Shown: positions 55,400 through 64,000 of the stretch, in pieces | Layout: every line of letters begins with the position of its first letter | Numbering within the stretch: the first letter of the stretch is position 1 | DNA from: Ophiobolus disseminans | Lineage: Eukaryota; Ascomycota; Dothideomycetes; Pleosporales; Phaeosphaeriaceae | Reading direction: 5' to 3' | DNA length: 64,000 nt | Assembly (NCBI GenBank): GCA_010093685.1 | Contig: MU006217.1 | Span: forward strand, 2,270,626-2,334,625 | Notes under the pieces: model-generated | Seen by the model: the letters and a program-made list of their open reading frames with translations, nothing else | Database searches by the model: none | What the model was told of the DNA's origin: nothing | Position numbers and translations under genes: made by a program

Positions 55400-56611
55400 A
55401 TGTCCAGCACTTTCGATAAACTGTTCGCAAAGGGAAAGGCGAAGGTGAAGGAGTTTACCGACTCGCGACCCACTCACCAGCAGCAGGGCTACGGAGGCCA
55501 GGGCTATCAAGGGCAGCAGCCTCAGCAGGGCTATCCCCCGCCCGGCCAGTATCAGCAACCTCCACAAGGCTATCCAGCGCCTGCCCAACAATCCCCACAG
55601 GGCTATCAGCAACCTCCGCAGCCCCCGCAAAACTACCCTCCGCAGGGCCAACAGTCACATCCGGGGATACAGCCACACCAGTACTCTGGCGGGCAGTTCC
55701 TTCCCCAGCAACAACAGGGACAGCAATGGGGTCCACCGCCCGTTCCGCAGGCTAGCAAGCCGCAGTCGCCGCACCCTCAAGGCCAAGGGCCGCCGCCTGT
55801 CCCGCAGAACCGCCCGGGCTCGGCCCAGCCTCCTCCCCCACAGAACGACGGGGTGTACTGGAAGCCGTCCTTTGACCGCGCGACGCCCGTGTCCGCCAAC
55901 TTCAGGCACGAGATCGGCGACCATGGCTGGGGCAACAACGAGAAGCAAATGTACTGCGACAACCCCGCCAACTCGTTCCACCACGACAACCGCCTGATCG
56001 TGCGCGCCCTCGTACAAGGCGGAAGCTACACATCCGCGCGCCTCACCTCGCACCAAACCCTCTCGCGACCGCGCGGCTACCTGACCGCCACGATCCTCCC
56101 GCCCGCCGCAGAGGGCATATGGCCGGCCTACTGGCTGCTGCCCAAGGACCCCTTCCTCTGGCCCACCGACGGCGAGGTCGACATCTTCGAGAGCTGGAAC
56201 GGCGACTGCGTCAACCACTCGTGCCTGCACTGGGGCCACTACAACGGCGCCGACCACGACAAGCACCGCGTCGTCGAGACCCCACTGCACGACATGCAGC
56301 GCCAGCCTCACACATTCGGCTTTGCCTGGATCGAGGAGGACGGCATACCCAATTGGCGGGGCCGCATGATCTGGTACATTGACGGGAGGCCCGTTATGAA
56401 GGGTAATATTCCGCCCGGTACGCGCAGGATGGAGGAGTTTAGGATTCTGATTAATATCGCTATGGGAGGCACTGTGTGTCAGGGGAAATTGCCTAAAGAT
56501 GGGTATTATGATTTGGTGGTGAGCGATTTGAAGATGTGCGAGGAGCCGATGGGTGGGTGGCATGGGTTTGAACAGGCGTGGAGTGCGGCGCCCGAGGGGA
56601 AGCCTTCTTGA
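55400..56611 (+). CDS. GH16 glycoside hydrolase with Q/P/G-Y repeat N-terminus, no signal peptide
   Basis: Beta-glucanase-type family 16 enzyme. The catalytic site is in TDGEVDIFESWNGD (nucleophile Glu and acid/base Glu of the E-x-D-x-x-E motif). IWPAYWLLPKDPFLWP and GRMIWYIDGRPVMKG follow the family order. Residues about 30-145 are low complexity, built on QGY(P/G)-PP-Q units, as in many fungal proteins with a disordered ESCRT/annexin-like tail. The start MSSTFDKLFAKGKAK (55400) is basic and lacks a signal peptide, so the enzyme is predicted intracellular or unconventionally exported; a missed 5' exon is possible. Single exon, 403 residues. Confidence 0.85.
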   Translation: MSSTFDKLFAKGKAKVKEFTDSRPTHQQQGYGGQGYQGQQPQQGYPPPGQYQQPPQGYPAPAQQSPQGYQQPPQPPQNYPPQGQQSHPGIQPHQYSGGQFLPQQQQGQQWGPPPVPQASKPQSPHPQGQGPPPVPQNRPGSAQPPPPQNDGVYWKPSFDRATPVSANFRHEIGDHGWGNNEKQMYCDNPANSFHHDNRLIVRALVQGGSYTSARLTSHQTLSRPRGYLTATILPPAAEGIWPAYWLLPKDPFLWPTDGEVDIFESWNGDCVNHSCLHWGHYNGADHDKHRVVETPLHDMQRQPHTFGFAWIEEDGIPNWRGRMIWYIDGRPVMKGNIPPGTRRMEEFRILINIAMGGTVCQGKLPKDGYYDLVVSDLKMCEEPMGGWHGFEQAWSAAPEGKPS

Positions 56612-57156
56612 GGTCGGGGCGATGGGACTAGGAAGATGATGTTTGGGTAAGCGATTTATGATAGTTAATAAGTAAGCATCTGTCAGATTTTCAACGTCAT
56701 CACTTGCACTTCCTTGTACTCTTTCTTTTCGCTATCGGCGCCTTCGTCGCCAACGTCATTTGAAAGCAACGACTTCCCTCGCATGGAAACGGGAGGTAGC
56801 GTTCCAAGCCCCCACCTTCGATCCTGTTTTCTGTCCTCGATTTCGTCTTGTGGTCTTGCACTAATGCGGACATGCAAGGCTAGCGGGTGGGAAGACACCC
56901 AGCGATTGCATGATGTGTTGGAGTTACTGGGGGTTGTGAAGGGATACTGTACACGTCTCCGAGCGTGTGCGGTATCGTGCTACATGTTCCTTCGTCCAGG
57001 GTGAGGAATTGGATGTGGTTTGGACGAGGTTGATAAGTGTGATGCTAATTGAGTGCTTGCACGTGCGGACGAGGGAGAGGGTGTTGGAGGGACTTGTGGA
57101 GGATGGAGGGAGGGGTTAAGAGTTGGGTGACGGGTGTAATGTAGGTTAGGTACTTG
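56612..57156. other. Intergenic before nested transposon
   Basis: Nothing recognised. The last 100 bp are purine-rich on the plus strand. Confidence 0.35.
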
Positions 57157-57177
57157 TACAGTCATGTGCCAAAAGTA

Positions 57178-59314
57178 CCGTACGCGATCACGTAATGCAC
57201 GCGATCGCGTAATGCACAGCCAACACCATCTTGACGTTTTTGAAAATGAGGCTGTGCAACCACCCACAATAGCTATTATTACAAGATTTTATAGAATAAT
57301 AGTAAACAACACCTTGCAATTCTTTTGTACTATTTGAATTTTAATGGCACCTTGATTGTGCGGCCGCGCATTGTCTGTTTGGGTGGTGCAGTCGGCGCTG
57401 CAGATGCCCTATCCTCACCACTCCGCACATCAACACAACGCTTCTTAGTCCGATTTTTTGGGATTTTTTGTTGTAAAGCTCCTCTCTTGCCTCTTTAAGA
57501 TAATTGTAGAGATTTTTGGGTGTTTGCAGCATCTTTTTCCTGTTGTTTTTGTGCCTTGGTCGCAGCTGCTGCTGCAGCCCTTGCATCACGCTCTCTTTTC
57601 TTCTGCTCTTTTGCTCTTTCTCGCTCCGCCCTTGCTCTCTCTCGTTCCAACTTTTTGTACAACGTTGCTGCTTGTTGAAGCTCCTTCCTCTTACTTTTTT
57701 GGAGTTTTTCTTCAATCTCTTCCTGTTGTTTCACTTGCTCCCGCACTCAAGCTTCCTGGAGTTTCCTAGGAGACCAGAACGTCGCGCCACCATGAAATTC
57801 TTTGCGCTATTGAAGGTCTAGTGGCTTGCTCTTCTTTGAGCGCTTCTTTTTGGTACTAAGGGCGGCCTGTAGGCCCTCGTTTTCGTGGTGTAGTAACTCG
57901 TTTTGGACCTGGAGGGAATGGATGGCGGCACTCAGCTTTAGTGCCTTCTTTTCAGCCTTATCCTTCACCGCAGCATCAAATAAATGACGGAGCTGTCTCC
58001 AACTACTGTTATCACCCTTGGCCTCTGATCCTGAGTCTGTATTCCTATCCAAACCTGGTTTGTTGAAGTGATTCAGGATTTTGGTTGCATTGACTGGAAT
58101 GATCCCTGTAGCTTCAAACGCCTTCAACACGTTCTCAGAGGTGAACGAGGATACCCACGCGCTCCAAAATAACGGGAAAAAGTCGCCTTTTTGCATACTA
58201 ATTAGGCCTTGGCTGCAATGGAGATGGTTGGCAAGTTCTGAGGAGTAGGCGGAGGAGAGGGGCTTAAACATAACCACATCCAGGGGCTGCAGCGTATAGG
58301 TAGCATGGGGTGGAAATACGAGCAGAAGGACCTTATGAGCGTGGCAATACTCAATGAAATCCATGCTGACATGGGACAAATGGCCGTCAAGGATGAGGAG
58401 TCGCCATTTGTGCTCAGCTTTTTTTCTAGTGGCCCGATTAAACACCTGTTCAAGCCAGGCCAACCCTAGGTCATTGTTACTCCATCCTGAAGGTGATATA
58501 CCTACAAAAACCTGGTGTTTTCCGGCCTCAATGTCATGTACCCATGAGCTCCGGATTGCTGTTTTTCCCTCATAGATGAGGGCCGGTTCTAGGGCGGTTC
58601 CATTGCCACAAATACATGCAATTAAAGTGATCTAACTCCTATTGCCATCTTGAAATGCCTCAGTGACTTGTTTGCGCTCCCATACTGCCTTAGAAAAGAC
58701 GCGTTTTGAGCGGGATGTGATGCCAATGAGAAACCCCTTTTCGTCCATATTGTACACATTTTGAGCCTCAATGTTATACTCTTTTATCTTGCTTTCAAGG
58801 AGCTTAAAGTACTTGCTGTAGCTTGCTTTATTATCAGCTTTGTGTCGGCTGCGATCCTTTCCAGTGGTCCATTTGGTTGTCAGAATGTCTGATTTCCTCC
58901 GGAGAAATCTTGAAACCCATGCTTCTCCAATGTCTGATTGGGCTACAGCAGACGCAAAACTTTGTACCATTTAACGCGTAGGAGGAAGCCCTCTTTTAGT
59001 TATCTTCTCTATGTAACGTACAAGCTCCAGCTCCTGTTGTGGGCTGAGTTTTCGTTGAGCAATGTTTTTGGTGTCTTTGTTGACCACCACGCCCCGGTGC
59101 CTCCGCGACAGCATACTTCGACTAACATTGAACTAGCGCGCAACATTTGTATATGTAAAAGATGCGCCGTCCTCGCGTGAATCGATTGCTGCAATTGCAT
59201 CCTCAATTGCTCCCATATTAGTAGAGTTATGACGTGTTGAAGGTAGGTGGCAAAATGTTGTTTTGGTGTTGGCCGTGCATTACGCGATCGCGTGCATTAC
59301 GTGATCGCGTACGG
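57178..59314 (-). mobile_element. Pogo-like element A, 2,137 bp, in the left TIR of the Tc1-like element
   Basis: Terminal inverted repeats of about 40 bp start CCGTACGCGATCACGTAATG; TA duplication at 57176-57177 and 59315-59316. Each TIR holds two 17-bp copies, GCGATCACGTAATGCAC and GCGATCGCGTAATGCAC. Encodes one degenerate transposase. Confidence 0.9.
57495..59216 (-). pseudogene. Pogo-like transposase A (psq HTH, CENP-B HTH, DDE_1)
   Basis: Starts MGAIEDAIAAIDSRED at 59216. Psq-type HTH, then the CENP-B-type region (KLSPQQELELVRYIEKITKR), then the DDE core: VYNMDEKGFLIG (Asp), LLILDGHLSHVSMDFIEYC (Asp), PPHATYTLQPLDVVMFKPL (Asp). A C-terminal coiled coil rich in Lys/Glu/Arg follows (KKLERERARAERERAKEQKK). 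The frame is continuous apart from five stops: TAG in the psq HTH, TAA after GLPPTR, TAG after GNRS, TAG after LDLQ, TGA after LQEA. All five can come from CAA/CAG/CGA (or TGG) by single C-to-T or G-to-A changes. Confidence 0.87.
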
Positions 59315-59435
59315 TATCCGAACGCGGGAGCTTAGGCCACCTTGCCAACATGTCCACCCCAAACTCCATGAGGCTGTAAATATAGCTATACTGCATCAAA
59401 TTTAATAATTTTTGATGTTTTGGAGTTGCATTGGT

Positions 59436-60563
59436 TCAATATTTTGTTTGCCACCCTCGCGCACGCCTACAGGCCTCAAGGCGTCGAGGCATGCTCATGA
59501 TTAGACGCTTGATGAGCTTACTCGGTATGCTCCTCCAACACTCCTTCAAGGCCTTGCAAAACTCATCCCACTCCTCTTTAGCCTGGCCAAGATTGTTGTA
59601 TTGAGGGTAGTGCTTGTACATCCGCTTTTTAAGAGCCCACCAAAGGTGTTCTATTGGGTTAAGATCAGGTGAGTAAGGTGGCCAGGCAATTGTATTGATG
59701 TGGTGGTCTTGAAGGAAAGCAGCCACCGCGCGCAACCTATAGATGCCAGCACTATCCTGCATGAACAGCTGCGAACGCCTATAGTGAGGCAGGAGACCTT
59801 TTTTCAAGGCCTCAATGTGACTTTGGGCGCTGTAGCCACCGCGGGGAGCATCGGAATCACGCTCCATAATGACCAGGTTGCTCCTCCGCGCCTGACCCCG
59901 TTCATTGAGCCATATTGAAGCCCACACTATCTGCGCTGGCTTACGGCTTGTCCTATGTTCTGAAATCATCTCTAGCTTCCATTTCTCCCAAGGAAAGCAA
60001 AAGCACCACTCCTGATTTGCACCAGAGCCCTTCTAAACAAAGCACTCATCTAAGAACTTAAGTGTGCGCCGACCCCATGCAAACTGCCTATACTGCCTAG
60101 CAAACTGCAGCCGCTTTGCAGCATGTCCGCAGTTAAGCTTAGGTCTCTTTTTGCAGCGGTGATTAGTGAGGCCTTCACCTTTAAGCACTCAATACAATGT
60201 GCGGCGGCTAGGTGGCTTTAAAGTAGTCCTATCTGCATTCACAACCACCCCCTCTTTGGCAAGCTCTGAGTACTCAATCTTTGAAGTAGCACGTGCTTTT
60301 CTGTATATGATCTTTTTTGTATGACTTGATAGCCTTAGAGGACGGCCAGAACAAGGTAGATTGCTTGTTGTTTGATAGAGGGAGTAGCGTTTGATAGTGT
60401 TGTGCATAGTGGATTTAGAACGTGAGAATTCAGTAGCAAGCTCTGCCAGCAATGCACTAGCCTCATGCTTGGCAATAATTCTTGTACGCTCATGAGGTGT
60501 TAGATAGGGCTTTTTCCTAGCATTCCCACTAATTTCTGTCCCAAACAAGTGTGGTTGTGGCAT
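59436..60563 (-). pseudogene. Tc1-like transposase of the outer element, degenerate
   Basis: The N-terminus MPQPHLFGTEISGNARKK and HTH segment (ERTRIIAKHEASALLAELAT) run 60563-60189; the catalytic half is 59969-59436: IVWASIWLNERGQARRS, LFMQDSAGIYRLR (Asp), YSPDLNPIEHLWWALKKRM (Asp and Glu), ending GWQTKY. The middle (about 59970-60188) is interrupted by stops. Closest relative is the 17.2-kb transposase; the shared C-terminus GWQTKY and block order support one family. Confidence 0.85.
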
Positions 60564-60645
60564 TTTGTGGTGGTTTGAAGATGGGATGGGCGCGCGCGGA
60601 ATTTTCGTGTTCGCGCTAGCGTTCGGATACTTTTGGCTTACCGTA

Positions 60646-62734
60646 GGTTAGGGCGTAATGCGCGGATTGCCGTAATGCGCCGAACACCAACATTTGGCAG
60701 TAGGCAGCATACCACCTGCCGCCGCCACCACAATCATTATTATCACAAGGTTTCTTAGTGGTGAGGTCTTGATAGCTTAATAATTAATCTTATTTATCTA
60801 TATCTGCCTGGCGTGTTGATGGTGCGCCCTGATCGTGATGTTGATGGTGGAGGTGGTAGTAATGCATCGGCACCACCACCATCATTCCCACCACCATTTC
60901 TACCTGCCACAGGCTTGGGTCTTGGCTTATGCTTTGAGGTTGGCTTTGGCTTAGGTTTGGGCTTGGGTTGGTGTTGTTTCTTAGCAGCAGCAGCTCTTCT
61001 TTTTGCCAGATTCTTTAGCCTGTTTTCCTTCATCCTTTGAAGCTTTGCTGCTGCCCGCACCTGCCTATTCTCTTAAAGCAACCTATCCTTCAGCGCCTTG
61101 TTGGCTTTCCGGATCTGAGCTCGCGATGCCTTGTCATCAATTTCCTGTTGTTTTTTTGCCTCCTTAGCTTGTATATAGCCTCGGTGTCTTTCTACCCAGT
61201 GTGGTGAATACCAGACAGCTCCACCATAATGCTAGTCCTCCTTTTCAAACTCAACAGGCTTACCAGGCTTTTTGCGTTTCTGCTTAATGCCAAGAGCCCT
61301 CTGTAGACCATCGTTTTGATGGTTTAGAAGCTCATTCTCAACAACAAGGTGGTGAATAGCTTGTTTTAGTGCCTAGGTCTTCCTGTCATCTGAACTAGTT
61401 GTCACCGCCCGCAGGCGCCTCTAGATCTTAATCCAATTTGACAGGCTATTATCTGAGTCATCTAAGCTGCTTAAGTCGTGATCTGAGTGGTTGTAGGCAA
61501 AGCGCTTTAGTATAATGTTGGCGTTTAGTAGTGACAAGCCAGTAGCTAAAAATGACTTCAGAACCCTTGTTTTGATGAAGGTATTCACCCAGCCATCCTA
61601 GAATAAGCTAAAGAAGTCCCTCTTTGCAACTGGTAGTATGCCCAGGCTTTAGTCTATATATTGTTCAAGTGCGGTGGAGTAGTTGGCTAACAGGGACTTG
61701 AACATGACAACGTCTAGTAGCTGTAAGGTATAGGTAGCGTGAGGTGGAAATACAGCTAGGAGAATCTTATTCTGGTCACAATAGTTAATAAATGCTATTG
61801 AGGTATAGGACTTATGTCTATCCACGATCAGGAGTCGCTATAATTGCCGTGCCTTATCCTTAGTTAGTCTATCAAAGACTCTACGGAGCTATTAGAGACC
61901 TATCTCGTTGTTAGTCTAGCCGCTAGTAGATGCAGTTGTAAATGCTAGCTTATCTAGGCTAATGTCGTGCACCCAGCTTGATTGAAGTGTGCTTGCGTCT
62001 AACTGATAGATAAGGCATAGGTCTAGAGTTGTACTATCACCACAGATAGTGGCAAGGATAGTCACCCACTCCCTAGAGCCGTCCCTAAGGACTAAACGAA
62101 GCTCCCCTTTCTCCTACATCCTCCTTGTGAACACCCTTTGTGACCTATTAGTGATGCTAAGCATAAGGCCTTTCTCGTCCATGTTGTACATATGTCAAGG
62201 CTCTATTGAGTATTGCTCTATCTTGGCATGCTAGAAGTCAAAGTAACGCTTGTACTTATGCCATGAATCAGCCTAGTGGCAATCACGGTCTATTCCCTTA
62301 GTCCATTTGGCTATCAATTCATCCTAATGACGGTTAAGGAAGCCACCTACCCAGGATTCCCCTATTAGTTTTCCAGCTATTTCTGAAGCCTAATTTTGAA
62401 CCAAACGTCTTAGAGGTGGTAAACGTTTCTCATTCTGTCTGTTTATCCATGCCACAAGCTCTATCTCTTGGTCTGGGGTGAGGGCATGTTGTTTAACGGC
62501 CTTGACAGTGCAGGGTTCGGTTATAGCTTTGTACCGGCGAATGAGGGTAGACCTCACAACACCATGCTTTCTAGCTATCTCTGAGAAGGTGAAAGATTGG
62601 TCATGAGGTAAGGATTTGATTTCTTCAATTGCAGCTTCAATTGGATCCATATTGGTTGAGCTAGGGGTGGTGGTGTTCAGGGTGTGTTTTGGTGTTCCGG
62701 CGCATTACGGCAATCCGCGCATTACGCCCTAACC
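60646..62734 (-). mobile_element. Pogo-like element B, 2,089 bp, in the right TIR of the Tc1-like element
   Basis: Terminal inverted repeats start GGTTAGGGCGTAATGCGC and run about 38 bp; TA duplication at 60644-60645 and 62735-62736. Each TIR has two CGTAATGC boxes 17 bp apart, as in element A, although the rest of the TIR differs. Heavily mutated transposase inside. Confidence 0.9.
60794..62650 (-). pseudogene. Pogo-like transposase B, heavily RIP-like mutated
   Basis: Starts MDPIEAAIEEIKSLPHDQ (psq HTH, SFTFSEIARKHGVVRSTLIR) with a CENP-B-type part (LTPDQEIELVAWINRQNEKR). The DDE core is still readable around 62180-61640: NMDEKGLMLSI-like, LLIVDRHKSYTSIAFINYC, PPHATYTLQLLDVVMFKSL, broken by about ten TAG/TAA codons. 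The tail ends in Lys/Pro repeats (KPKPKPKPTSKHKPRPKP). The density of TA dinucleotides and TAG stops is much higher than in element A, pointing to an older or more heavily mutated copy. Confidence 0.85.
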
Positions 62735-62749
62735 TACAGTAGTACTGTA

Positions 62750-63239
62750 CGATTGGATCGGAAGAAGGGATTGTGGTTGGCTTTCGAAAGACTTGGTGAC
62801 TGATTTTGATTGAGTGCATGTACCATTGCACGGGAAGAAGGATACATGAGGAATCTGGGGAAGCCTTGCGGAGTTGTCAAGAGTCGGTTAGTCAGTGCGA
62901 CGAGAATCCAGTGCTGGCATGACGATGTGGAAGAGAAGCTGAGTGAACGATACGCGTAATTGACTGAGAGTCGTGGAAGGCTTGTGAGGCACCCGGAGAG
63001 ACTCAAGAGCGCTCTCTATCTGGTCGTATTTGCTGAATGATTTCTGAACGAGAGTCAGTACTCTCATATCACATAAAGCTGCTGCCAGATCGGTTAAGAG
63101 CGACACAAGAGTCTCTTGAGCCTACCTCCACACGACCCTTCGTCTCTTCTATATACTTCTGGTCCCATCAGCTGAGTCAACTCAACTCCCTCACCCAACA
63201 GCCATTTCCCCACAACGAGCGGGATATTTAACTACCACG
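62750..63239. other. Intergenic, upstream of copy 11
   Basis: No gene or repeat recognised right of the nested element. Confidence 0.35.
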
Positions 63240-63909
63240 ATGACGTTCTCAAGCAGCCTTGCCGTCAAGCAATCGCCACTTCTGCATCTTCCTGGTGGTA
63301 TGCACCTCCTCTCACTTAAAATTAGCTGTTCAGAACGCCCAGCTCACACCACGACCAGAAGTGCGCAACAGTATCTATCGTCACTGTCTTCAATTCGCCA
63401 AACAACAACACCATAGGTCAAAAATGGCAGTTCCTACCGGTAGACCAAGCCTTCGTCTAGCGCCCAAGACCACCATCACGGGAGATAGCGTTGCGCTAGC
63501 GCCCAACCGACATTTCGTAGGCCTCACTCAAGTAAACCGACAAATCCGCCGAGAGTTCCTAGTCTGGTATCGGAACGACCTCGGGGTCAGTGTTCATTTC
63601 ACCGACGTTCCCAATTACATCCAGACCTTTCTTCCCTTATCTGTCCCCAGCGCTACACCATCGGCTTTTACAAGCTCAATAAATGTCGAGTTAGGCAGTT
63701 GCAGCCGGGACTATATCGATCTTCACCCACTTCTCTTGCTCCTGACTCTCGCACCCGCTGCGACAGTCTCCGTCTGGTCAAAAGTGTTCGACAGACCCAC
63801 ACCGATCTTGGAAGCCATTCCACGCATAGCCCGTGACTTTATGGACGGAGTCGACGATGAGGAATTGTTAAGCTCGGCCAGGCTAATTCAACACACAGCA
63901 CCTCGCTAA
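63240..63909 (+). CDS. LRNxIY/RQIRxEF family protein, copy 11
   Basis: Exon 1 is 63240-63297 (MTFSSSLAVKQSPLLHLPG), the intron is 63298-63358 (61 bp; donor GTATGC, acceptor CCAG), and exon 2 runs 63359-63909. The junction splits the Glu codon, as in the other members: LPG-E-VRNSIYRHCLQF. Then come FVGLTQVNRQIRREFLVWYR, VPNYIQTFLPLSV, and YIDLHPLLLLLTLAPAATVS. No stops, about 203 residues. Function unknown; it is the only member on the right side of the nested transposon. Confidence 0.75.
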
Positions 63910-64000
63910 AGGACATTTCCTCGGATGGTCTGCTTATCAACCCTACGTACGCGAGTGCGCACTTGTCTTTCCTGTTCATGCTTCAACCACCCTTGGACGT
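63910..64000. other. Window end
   Basis: No feature seen in the final 91 bp. Confidence 0.3.

Larger units (their letters stand above)
57159..62747 (-). mobile_element. Tc1-like element carrying two nested pogo-like elements
   Basis: The outer element starts CAGTCATGTGCCAAAAG and ends GTAGTACTG, between TA at 57157-57158 and 62748-62749. Its terminal repeats share GCCAAAAGTATCCGAACGC; the left one is interrupted at 57178-59314, the right one at 60646-62734. Without the two insertions and their extra TA it is 1,359 bp, matching the 1,361-bp relative at 17.1 kb. It encodes the transposase at 59436-60563. Confidence 0.88.

Noticed and set aside
55655..56563. 302-codon frame antisense to the GH16 gene
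   Set aside because: Shadow of the GH16 coding sequence; biased composition, no domain.
60794..61060. Lys/Pro repeat protein as an independent gene
   Set aside because: It is the C-terminal tail of the pogo B transposase, in line with the rest of the degraded frame.
1..64000. tRNA, rRNA, CRISPR arrays
   Set aside because: No tRNA A/B box pair with a foldable cloverleaf, no rRNA-like stretch and no regularly spaced direct repeats were seen by eye; a tRNAscan or Infernal run would be decisive.

Overview
The window is 64 kb of chromosomal DNA from a filamentous ascomycete. The evidence is short introns of about 40-100 bp with GTRNGY donors and CTAAC-like branch points, a HET/NACHT/WD40 NLR receptor, HET-domain genes, a PTH11-like fungal rhodopsin-domain protein, UstYa (DUF3328) genes, a cutinase, and transposons carrying C-to-T nonsense changes typical of repeat-induced point mutation (RIP). 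Dothideomycetes is the best guess and is inference only.

Layout. 1-2632: an NLR (HET-NACHT-WD40) running off the left edge. 3220-7518: degraded transposons (a pogo/Fot1-like copy, then a Tc1-like copy split by a solo LTR). 7970-14175: a solo LTR and the first cluster of an expanded host family whose members share LPxE-LRNxIYxY and LTxxCRQIRxEF motifs. 14825-15667: a GNAT-like gene. 16192-19349: a multi-pass membrane-protein gene broken by a Tc1-like element and by a hAT-like MITE that contains the 250-N assembly gap. 19952-23410: a decayed HET-domain gene cut by a solo LTR. 24130-33206: mostly intact host genes (rhodopsin-domain protein, LovD-like serine hydrolase, MFS transporter, SDR). 33756-42496: the second cluster of the LRNxIY family, interleaved with two solo LTRs and a cysteine-rich one-pass membrane protein. 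43635-56611: hypothetical protein, AAAP amino-acid transporter, cutinase, APC permease, a divergent UstYa pair, a small membrane protein and a GH16 enzyme. 57159-62747: a nested transposon in which two different pogo-like elements each sit inside one terminal inverted repeat (TIR) of a single Tc1-like element. 63240-63909: one more LRNxIY family gene.

Main messages. Five solo LTRs were delimited by ends, four with perfect 5-bp target duplications; no LTR internal region was seen. Removing insertions in silico, keeping one target copy, restores continuous reading frame in three cases: the membrane-protein gene (two insertions), the HET gene, and the Tc1-like transposase near 6 kb. The nested element collapses to 1,359 bp, matching the 1,361-bp Tc1-like element at 17.1 kb. 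At least ten copies of the LRNxIY family occur; most of those whose 5' exon is visible carry an intron at exactly the same point (inside the Glu codon before LRN), and every nonsense codon I found in them can be explained by one C-to-T change. No tRNA, rRNA or CRISPR array was seen.
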